Positions 57,301 to 64,000 of a stretch of 64,000 nucleotides of DNA are shown here, in pieces (the stretch's first letter is position 1; the number at the start of each line of letters is the position of its first letter). The position numbers and the translations under genes were made by a program. The stretch lies in contig QCXZ01000001.1 of assembly GCA_025024175.1 (NCBI GenBank), positions 2,976,001 through 3,040,000 of the forward strand, written 5' to 3'. The notes below the pieces were generated by a model. The model was given only the letters and a program-made list of their open reading frames with translations. It was not told the origin of the DNA and ran no database searches. Origin of the DNA: Rhyzopertha dominica (Eukaryota > Arthropoda > Insecta > Coleoptera > Bostrichidae).

Positions 57301-60300
57301 AGGTTTGCACTTTTACCCTTAGAAGGCAAGCTTTAATATTTAATTATACAATTGAAGCAGTCGATTTGATCCGCTGCTACAGCGTTAAGGATCTTGGTGT
57401 GAGTTATGATTTTAAATTATCTCTTACTAGTCACATAGACCCAACAGTAAAAGCTGCCAATAAAGCTCTAGGTCTTATTATTCGCAACTCAGCATCGTTT
57501 AATAATATTAGTGTACTGAAATCTTTATATTTTACTTTTGTTCATTCCAAGTTGGAATACTGCAGTTTTATATGGTATCCTCATTATCAAATACATATAA
57601 ACCAAACTGAGAAAATTCAGAGACGATTTCTGAAGTTTTTATCGTATCGAGTAGACAATTATTACCCGCATAGAGAATATAATCATACGCTCTTGTCGCA
57701 AAGGCTTGACGTTAGTTCTCTGCAAGCTAGAAGGATACGCACTAGTTTAACATTTTTATTTAAAAAATTTCATGGCAATGCTGACTGTCCTTCTTTGCTG
57801 GCATTATTTAATATACGAGTACNTAAGCTTGGTTCCCGTGATGGTGGCACTTTTTATTGTTCAAATGCTAGAACCAACGTGCTTGTTAACTCGCCTGCTT
57901 TTTGTTATGTCGAATAACTATAATAGGATATCTGTACATTGTGACATTCATTGTGATAGTCTGAAAAAGCTGTTGTCGTTTGTAGTAACTGAGCAGTAGT
58001 ATATTATATTATAGTGTGTGCTGTGTATTTACTAAAAATGTTGATAATCTATTTTATCCTGTAAATGGCTTTTTTTTAAACCTCGTCCATTTGAGTTGAA
58101 ACCGGACGAGCATTTCTAAATTTCTGCAGATATCAATGTGTAAACATCTTGAAATAAATATGAAGAGTTGATCTTTACGAAAAAAAAAATCAGAATCTGG
58201 CGGTAAAGTGATGCGATCGACGTACTGTGCTTGAACGCTGTTTTTTTTGACGTTGAACTGATTAAACCTGAAACATACCTGGTCTGAAAATTTCTTAGAA
58301 ATACCTCAGAAAAAGCACGCCTTAGGCTATACTTGGTAAATATACCTGGCGTACAGGAATGCGCCCAGGTTTATAAGAGCGCATTTTTATAAGCATCTGT
58401 CGCACTTTTTAAGGATTTTTTTTCATGGCGTGAATTTCAGATTTGGGGTACCTATATAGTGAAAAAATAAGCGGTATATGGTAATATACTTGCTATCTAA
58501 AGATGATCTGGCCTATTCGTTTTGCATCTTGCATGCAGTGATTAAAAAATTGAAATCAATTATCTTATCTATTTTAAATACGAGGGAATCTCGAAATAGA
58601 TAGATAGCGTATGCGAATAGGTCCGAAATAACTTGGAGTTTTTCACCCAGGTAAATGCAGGCTCCTTAGGGGCCATCGCGAAATAAAAAATAAGAAGCCG
58701 TACACTTGTATAAACCATTATTTTGACATTCTAAATGTTGACTACAAGATCGCAAATAACTCGCTTCCTGTGCTTTAATTTAAATTAACTACAAATTCTA
58801 TCCCAATCACTTTTTTTATAAGCTTTAGCGTTTGTGAGATAGAGCACTCAGCATACATGTTATAACACAAGGTAAATCGGCAATCTAAGTTCATATGTTT
58901 TTAAGCTTAAATATTTAATTAGTTGCTACTTAATAAACGATATTCATAAATAAATGAAACACCTACTCATTTAATAACACTTTTTGGACGACCGAAACAA
59001 GACGAAATTACTGAAAAAGGAATAATAAATAAAATAGAAATATAATTAAAATATACCTATTCAAATTGTTTCATTAAATTATTTTATAATCTATACTTAT
59101 AAACAAGGTACTGAGTACTCTATCTCAAAAACGGTTAAATGTATAATAATTCCTTCAGAAAATTTTGTGCCAACTTGGATTTTGACAGTAGGGCACTTAT
59201 GAATTTTAATTGGAGTTTATTATTAAACAGTCTCTCCTGAATTTTACTCCAACTTTCAAACTTAATGCGTTTAAAGGCATATATAAATGTGACGAAACTT
59301 CATGTCATAGCGGAGGCAGCTGACCACCGGCTAATTTCAACTGGTATTGTGTACAGGGTGGTTTAAAATTTGGTGCAAAACCGTAGTCCGATACCTATCT
59401 ATTGTAGTACAGGAAATACAGAGTGATTTTCAAAAATTTGCATTGTGCGGAAATATCAGTAAATTTCTATCTGTTGGAAACTTTGAATGTGTGTAAAAAC
59501 ATCCGTAAAGCACTTTTTACGTTGATTTCGACGTGGTTTTTAGAATTAGCAGGCTTAAGGGGTTACGTCACCGAATTATCAGACCAAATCTGTTTTTTTA
59601 TTACAGGGTGTGTATTAATACAGCTTCACGTCGCTATTAAAAATATAGGACACTTTGCGCTTTATTTAAGTTTACTTTGAAATACAGAGCATTGGATATT
59701 TTTACCTGGGCGCGGTAGCCAAGCAACAATTGCCTTATTTACCTGTGATTGTCAAATTTTGCTCTAGGGAGATGAATTTTCAAAATAATTTGCAGTGTTT
59801 TTTGAAAATAATGAAGTATGGGGTATTACAATGTGTTTCTTACAAACCGGAGAAAATATGGAAGCTGCAAGTAAGTTGCGATACAAGTTAACTTAACAGT
59901 TAGCAATTTCAAAATCCGTATACCAAAACGTATGTATCAAATGAGGAGAAGAGTTAGAAGAAATAGTTGTTTTATGAAGTACACAAAACAATCTCATATC
60001 GTCGACACCAAGAAGATGAGGCACTTTCTCACAACGCTGCAATTATTAACAATTTTTATGGCTAATTTTGGCAATAATTGATTAGATAGCTAAACAAAAT
60101 CCTAACCATCGCCTAGAGAAATCACCGGATTTAGCACCCATGGAATTTTACCTTTGGGGAAGATTGAATGATCTTGATTTTGAGTGGCCGACGATCTAAA
60201 ATTAGAAATGTTCAGAAATGATGCCGTCTGCGCATAGATGAAGCTAGTCGACATTTCTAACATTTGTAAAGACGTTTCTTGTTAGTTATTGTTCTTTTGT

Positions 60301-63300
60301 TTTATTTTCCATATGACTTAAAATGCGGATTTTCGAAATTCATCCTGTATCTCCGAGAATACAGATAATCAGACTGCGGGTTTCGCCACTGCGTTTTTTT
60401 TTATATTAGAATTGACCTTCAAGCACTGACATCTCTTTAGATAATGGAATTTATCCTTAGAATAGGATCCCATTTGGCCCACGCTATACTGATTAATAAG
60501 TTTTTGAATTTTGTAACAGATTTGTAGTTTTCAATGTGGTGACCATTACGACTAGGTTTAGTTATTTAAGATTTAAAATTTTGAAAACAGTACGCAGAAG
60601 ATCGCACTTATAATCCTCGAACTTTTATGCTCAAAGTAGCGATGCATGATGTAAATGCAAATGCAATGGCATTCCTCGTGCATCAGTAAACGGTTATTAA
60701 AATGTGCAATAATGCTAAATGGGCGCTTTATGAAGCATTTAAAGCATCGCGGCGCCACCGGTACACTAAAGATGTTATCTAATAATCTCCCAACTACCGG
60801 ACCATGATGTAATAACACGCGAATTAGTTCAAGACTTCGACGAAGAAATTGTTGAAATTTCAGCGTGCAATGTACGAAAATAAGTTAATTCTCCCAGCAC
60901 ATGTCTCGCGAGGACGACAACGATGTAGAAAGCAACGAATGCTGAGAATCTCATTAAAGGAGCAATTCGGTGCATGATGATGAATTTATGTTGTCCTAAT
61001 TTGAAAAGTTCCGTATTATGAGAGTCGGCTATGCGGGGTAGCCGTCGTCGGATTGAACGTCGTACAACACAAACAAAAACTCTAACACGAATAGAATTCC
61101 AGGACTAATTAAACATACTAGGAGTTGGGGATTTATAAACTTATTAGTGGTACGAGATTTTTTTCCCATTGCGAATCTACAGTTAAGAATGGCATAAAAA
61201 CTAAACTTTTCGAAATAAACATGAACTAAGAACCGCTTTTATTTTCACGGTGTTTAGTTTTAGTCTAAATAAAAAATAAATCCTATCTTGGTAAATGCAG
61301 TATTAGTACTAATAGATGTAACAAAGATCGATAAAACGAATTTTTAAATGAATTTGCAATCCAACTTTAATGGGTATCGAAAATCGTTTTTATTTGTTTT
61401 TAATATCAAATGTAGCCATTAGCACTTTTCGCATTTTCAATTTATCTTTTCCTTTCTACAGACATCAGTAAATTTTTTTCAGAGGATTGTGCTTGAATAA
61501 ATGGTTATTAATGTGATCTAAACTTAATATTGCACAATAGGATTTGTTATACCTAACTAATTCAATAGTTGTAACTTTATATTGTTCTATAACAGGTTAA
61601 CAATAATAATTCTGCAAAAAAAAAACAGATTTCGAATTTACCGAATATATTTTTTCTTATTTTGAGTATAATTAAGTTTCCCTGAAAATTAAAATAATCA
61701 TTTGTTTTATCGTCACAATGATGAAAACTTGTGGTGGAAACCTATTATCTGAGATATCAAAAGTGATAATATCTGCTCATCCGCTTAATCAAGCCAACTG
61801 TGGAGTCGTTAACACTAGCCCCACTGCGGAAAGTGTAGTGTAATGTGGTTTCAAGAACTGTAAAATTAGAATGAATATCGGTAACCGTATTTGACAATCC
61901 CGCGAATGCTTGTTTTTCAGAGACTCCCAGAAATAGAAAGTGCAAAAAAAACGTCGACGGACGTAGATGTTAGCTCTAAACTTAAAGTAAGAACCATCTG
62001 TTAATAGAAAAAAGTAAATAATCCTGCATGGACCCAACTCGATTTCGGACCGAGTTGGAACGCGAAGAATACTTAAAAAAAGTTTATCATTGTGCATTAT
62101 AAATTCTTGACGATTTTAACAAAGCAACAAATTTGTTATGGGTAAATATATCTAGGAGTACCAGTAGGATAACATCACATTTAGATTCATGTGTAATAGT
62201 GTCTTTGGGCGTATATCTGTACAAAAATATACAATTTTATCGTTAAAAAAATGTTGCAGGAACATGAAACAAAAGAAAACACGGATACAGGGTGAACTGC
62301 CAAATGAAATAAATTCATTATTTATATATTTGGTACCTATTATCAAAATTCCGAAACACGTAAATTGGTTTTATTGCACCGGATATTTCTAGCCTACAGT
62401 TTGACCTAATTGATCAGGTGACATCTGTAAATGATGTCACGTACATTTTTTTGGCAAGTGAAACATCACTAAAGGACATTTAAATAGGAGTTCACCGTTG
62501 TATCTTGTTTTTAAGTTTCTTCCGAAATTAACAAGAGAATTCGACTAAAAATGCTTTTTAATTTACCGCGTGATTAAATTGGACTAAAAGTATAAATAAT
62601 TTCCCCTAACCCCATATAGCTTTATAACTCCAAAATTTTTATTATGAATTTTAACAGCAATGGAAATACTTATAAGATTTAAAACGAAAAACGTTTGATT
62701 TTCGGTTAATTTTCGCACAATATTATTATGGTTACTTGCATTTACTTTTCATGTACTTAATTTTCCTTCACTATTTTCATTCTTGCGTTTAAAAATATAC
62801 TTATGTGTAATTTTTTTTAATTTTTATTCTTTCATTTAATGGTCCGTTAAATTTTATGATGAATGTGGAGGTCCTACTCAGGGAAAATTTCTATACCTGT
62901 ATCCGTTTGCTTGTAAAACTGTAGAAAGTTTCAATCTGGGGCTTCCTTCTTCTAGCTGAACTTAAAAAGCTGATCTAGTAACACTGTATCGTGAGTTATA
63001 GTGGCGTAAATATAATGGACTGACCACCCTAAATGTAGATGTAATGTTCGTATCCTCGCAAGTCTTCGCCAAGAGTCCATTGGTGACTTTAAAACTGTGT
63101 GGAGCCCTTTTTCTCTATACATATTGGAATCCTCGCCCATCCAACTTGAACTGCGAGGCAGGGATTGCAAGATAGATAACCTTTAGCTTGGTTTGTGTAG
63201 AAAAAGCGTCGCAGAATCCAAATCACCAAAAATTGTTAAAAACTTGCTTTTATTGACTTTTACAATTTTTAAAATTAATGTTAAATACCTGTATGGTGAC

Positions 63301-64000
63301 ATAGTAAACAATATTTACAAATGCCTTTCTGAGTTTCAAGTAAATATTGCTTTGCTTTCAAATTTGGTATTAGCCTTTTATATACAAACAAATTAATTCC
63401 AAAGATATTTAAAAACAGTACNGAATTTCCTTTTAAATGCCATTTCCAGTTATGTTAATTGCCATACTTCCCATTAAAATGATATGTGGGTGAATGCACT
63501 GACAAAAGATTGTGTCATCCAGTAAGCTAGAAATATCCGCTACCATAAAACACAGCTTTCGTGTTTCGGTATTTGACATGTGTCAAAATATGGAAATATT
63601 GTATTTATTTCGTCCGGATGACTTAGCGCCATATATTTAAGTATTGAGCAGGAAGTATAAAGGAACTAAATATTTGATAATTTCCAAAAATATTCAATTT
63701 TCCACTCGCAGTTTTCAGCTTATGTCGGCATCCCACAAGTCTTAAAAATATCATGTATGAGTCCAATGAACTTGTCATGTTTTCGAGCGACAAATTCGTC
63801 GATCGGTGTTAGGAGGGTAGGTACACAACACCAAAAAAATTAGTCCTACAAAACTACAACAGTACAAAAAATGCAGTACTGGGACAAGCTTGATGTACAA
63901 TAAGCCTTGGGTCGTTGTTTCAACTTCGTATCCAGTTCATTTGGACCGGGTACTCACCGGTAGAGAGCACGGCTTGTCCAAAACAACTAACTCCTCATCA
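45279..64000 (-). CDS. RPUSD2: RPUSD2-like RNA pseudouridine synthase (gene, 5' part outside window)
   Basis: The RluA-family enzyme converts uridine to pseudouridine in RNA. Proposed join on the minus strand: (beyond 64000)-63958, 56533-56313, 52914-52724, 52668-52441, 52381-52068, 45356-45279; every border is GT-AG and in phase. The sequence reads ELVVLDKPCSLP|VHPCGRYRHN, then the catalytic loop IHRLDRLTSG with the catalytic Asp at 56440-56438. It continues QKEYVCRVEGEFPD|GIVECKEPI, KPKTGRMHQIRVHLQYLG|YPVVNDPLYN, and a CYECKVRYRDPKPQDLIMYL tail typical of eukaryotic RPUSD2. It ends PDTSE at TGA 45281-45279. The N-terminal S4-like part and start codon must lie to the right of the window. Introns range from 55 bp to over 7 kb. 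Cellular location cannot be judged without the N-terminus. Confidence 0.93.
45357..52067 (-). other. RPUSD2-like last intron, hosts satellite array 2
   Basis: This 6711 bp intron runs from GTAATG to TTTCAG on the minus strand. About 4.2 kb of it is the 271 bp satellite (46421-50660). The flanks (45357-46420 and 50661-52067) are AT-rich with no recognised gene. Confidence 0.85.
46421..50660. repeat. 271 bp satellite, array 2 (about 15-16 units)
   Basis: This is the same monomer and orientation as array 1. It starts abruptly at CGAAATTCAGGAGG (46421) and stops after ATGAGCTAGG (about 50658). Two unit types alternate in the right half: one lacking a GGGTTA-type segment (AAAGGCCTTGGATG at 47867, 48132, 48667, 49747, 50281, 50548) and one with CACTTCCTGAGCG and GATTTTGGTCAAAATCG. 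The array lies in an intron of the RPUSD2-like gene. It is much cleaner in sequence than the middle of array 1. Confidence 0.97.
52068..52381 (-). CDS. RPUSD2: RPUSD2-like exon: acidic linker and zinc-ribbon-like tail
   Basis: The exon enters in phase 1 after TATCAAG and reads RVLGDDDSDPVSREPSPCEE, then a Ser/Thr-rich low-complexity linker. It ends with VDKHCYECKVRYRDPKPQDL and IMYLHAWKYK at AAG|GTAATG. The CxxC-like pair and PQDL.MYLHA match the end of animal RPUSD2. The linker is poorly conserved, as in other species. Confidence 0.92.
52441..52668 (-). CDS. RPUSD2: RPUSD2-like exon: end of catalytic domain
   Basis: The exon enters in phase 1 after TTTTTCAG, giving (G)YPVVNDPLYNHEVFGPMKGK and then GGKTDEELVRDLIHIHNAEN, and ends LVPK in phase 1 at G|GTAAAT. 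YP..NDPLY is a conserved RluA-family block. The introns on both sides are only 55 and 59 bp. Confidence 0.94.
52724..52914 (-). CDS. RPUSD2: RPUSD2-like exon: catalytic domain middle
   Basis: The exon enters in phase 2 after TTATTGCAG, giving (D)GIVECKEPIEVVSYKIGVCK and then KLGYNGKTSIVSCKPKTGR and MHQIRVHLQYL. It ends in phase 1 at G|GTAAGA. TGR.HQIRVHLQ is the most conserved family motif after the catalytic loop. Confidence 0.95.
52915..56312 (-). other. RPUSD2-like intron with antisense YqaJ-type relic
   Basis: This 3.4 kb intron runs from GTAAGT to TTGCAG on the minus strand. A decayed YqaJ-domain gene occupies 53980-55085 on the opposite strand. The remainder (52915-53979 and 55086-56312) is AT-rich with no recognised feature. 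Confidence 0.8.
53980..55085 (+). pseudogene. Decayed YqaJ-domain nuclease gene of insect repeat type
   Basis: Read across several frames, the plus strand gives HGLKYVKLVGDSDRLLTAKL, then RMRGVIKKALNFRKTEDVSF and HVFGDHKNCGNYFY. A basic stretch (IPKRKRDKACRR) follows, then RWFQERSYRLTASNVGRVL and, after further shifts, SGLFVHCNRQFLAASP and AIIEIKYPSS. The RL(T/S)ASN and FLAASPDG...IIEIK-type motifs mark a YqaJ-like (PD-(D/E)XK) nuclease domain. Proteins of this layout occur in many copies in insect genomes and are thought to belong to mobile elements. Here the catalytic Asp that normally follows AASP is replaced by INDT-like sequence, and at least four frame breaks are present. It is antisense inside a host intron and certainly inactive. 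Confidence 0.65.
56313..56533 (-). CDS. RPUSD2: RPUSD2-like exon with catalytic aspartate
   Basis: The exon enters in phase 0 after TTTAATTTAAAG and reads VHPCGRYRHNTVVFILAKEY, then IHRLDRLTSGILLFGRSPKK and QKEYVCRVEGEFP, ending in phase 2 at GA|GTAAGT. HRLDRLTSG is the catalytic loop of RluA-type pseudouridine synthases; its Asp makes the covalent attack on uridine. The exon is intact. Confidence 0.96.
56930..58190 (+). mobile_element. LINE with its reverse-transcriptase core deleted
   Basis: The plus strand reads the region ahead of the RT (NFFLMSTAGNIN, ESDVQKSIFKLKNGMICGDD, STASFPDIWKDTKAYPVLKR) up to a stop near 57257. Directly after, from 57267, it reads the post-RT tail: NRLPLNTDKCKVCTFTLRRQ, SVKDLGVSYDFKLSLTSHID, HSKLEYCSFIWYPHYQ and KIQRRFLKFLSYR. 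The intervening RT palm, including the YADD box, is missing, so some 250-300 residues were lost at about 57240-57266. The tail continues frameshifted to about 57999, then a non-coding part with AATAAA near 58155 and a short A-run at 58180-58189. It resembles Jockey/CR1-type elements. One N (57823) is present. Confidence 0.85.
59353..60350 (+). mobile_element. Decayed mariner-related DDE transposon
   Basis: Around 60106-60200 the plus strand reads NHRLEKSPDLAPMEFYLWGR, which matches the SPDL.P.DFFLWG block near the third catalytic residue of insect mariner-related transposases, with Asp replaced by Glu. Nothing else of the protein is clear. The ends ACAGGGTGGTTTAAA (59353) and the reverse complement of TTCGAAATTCATCCTGT (ending about 60350) form an imperfect inverted repeat. 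The element is about 1 kb and dead. Confidence 0.5.
63958..64000 (-). CDS. RPUSD2: RPUSD2-like upstream exon (cut by window edge)
   Basis: The minus strand reads DEELVVLDKPCSLP and ends in phase 0 at CCG|GTGAGT, the phase needed for VHPCGRYRHN at 56533. VV(L/D)KP.S.PVHP is the family's conserved entry to the catalytic domain. The exon continues beyond the right edge. Confidence 0.88.

Larger units (their letters stand above)
56534..63957 (-). other. RPUSD2-like large intron with two mobile elements
   Basis: This 7.4 kb intron runs from GTGAGT to TTTAAAG on the minus strand. On the plus strand it holds an internally deleted LINE (56930-58190) and a decayed DDE transposon (59353-60350). The rest, including 60351-63957, is AT-rich. 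A 72-codon minus-strand frame at 62952-63170 has no clear family match. Confidence 0.75.

Noticed and set aside
62952..63170. 72-codon minus-strand frame as a transposon or gene fragment
   Set aside because: It looked vaguely protein-like, but no motif could be named.

Overview
This is an insect nuclear window. The evidence is an AT-rich background, GT-AG introns (several of 55-59 bp beside several of many kb), two conserved animal genes, and a heavy load of Tc1/mariner elements and non-LTR retrotransposons. The species cannot be fixed from the sequence; scattered N bases and a 100-N gap show a draft assembly.

Two host genes converge. On the + strand lies the voltage-gated calcium channel beta subunit (Ca-beta, CACNB family). 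Its first coding exon is at 11366-11419, behind a GC-rich probable promoter, followed by seven shared internal exons (14735-22299), a candidate cassette exon (25058-25108), a candidate alternative last exon (26264-26304) and the main last exon (26598-27148). The main last exon holds an in-frame TAG with 105 open, clearly coding-like codons behind it. On the - strand lies an RluA-family pseudouridine synthase, RPUSD2-like. Its exons run from the right window edge (63958-64000, continuing outside) through 56313-56533, 52724-52914, 52441-52668 and 52068-52381 to a short last exon at 45279-45356. I derived all exon joins by hand from splice sites, phase and family conservation.

The most striking non-genic content is a satellite with a monomer of about 271 bp. 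Array 1 (30983-42935, about 44 units) fills much of the space between the two gene ends. Array 2 (46421-50660, about 15-16 units) sits inside the last intron of the RPUSD2-like gene. The monomer carries adjacent perfect palindromes, both arrays stop at nearly the same monomer position, and both show higher-order structure. The middle of array 1 is rich in small indels and contains the N gap, so part of its structure may be an assembly artefact. Array 1 starts at a microhomology junction with a foldback (inverted-duplicate) Tc1-like element.

The left 10.5 kb contains no convincing host gene. It holds relics: a possible copia end, two RTE-like LINE fragments, a mariner scrap and a broken Tc1-like transposase gene. 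Host introns hold further insertions: an antisense LINE that nearly fills one Ca-beta intron, a near-complete mariner with matching inverted repeats, a short MITE, and, in the RPUSD2-like introns, a decayed YqaJ-domain gene, a LINE lacking its reverse-transcriptase core, and a decayed DDE transposon. I found no tRNA, rRNA or CRISPR array. The two host genes have no known joint role; they share only the locus.
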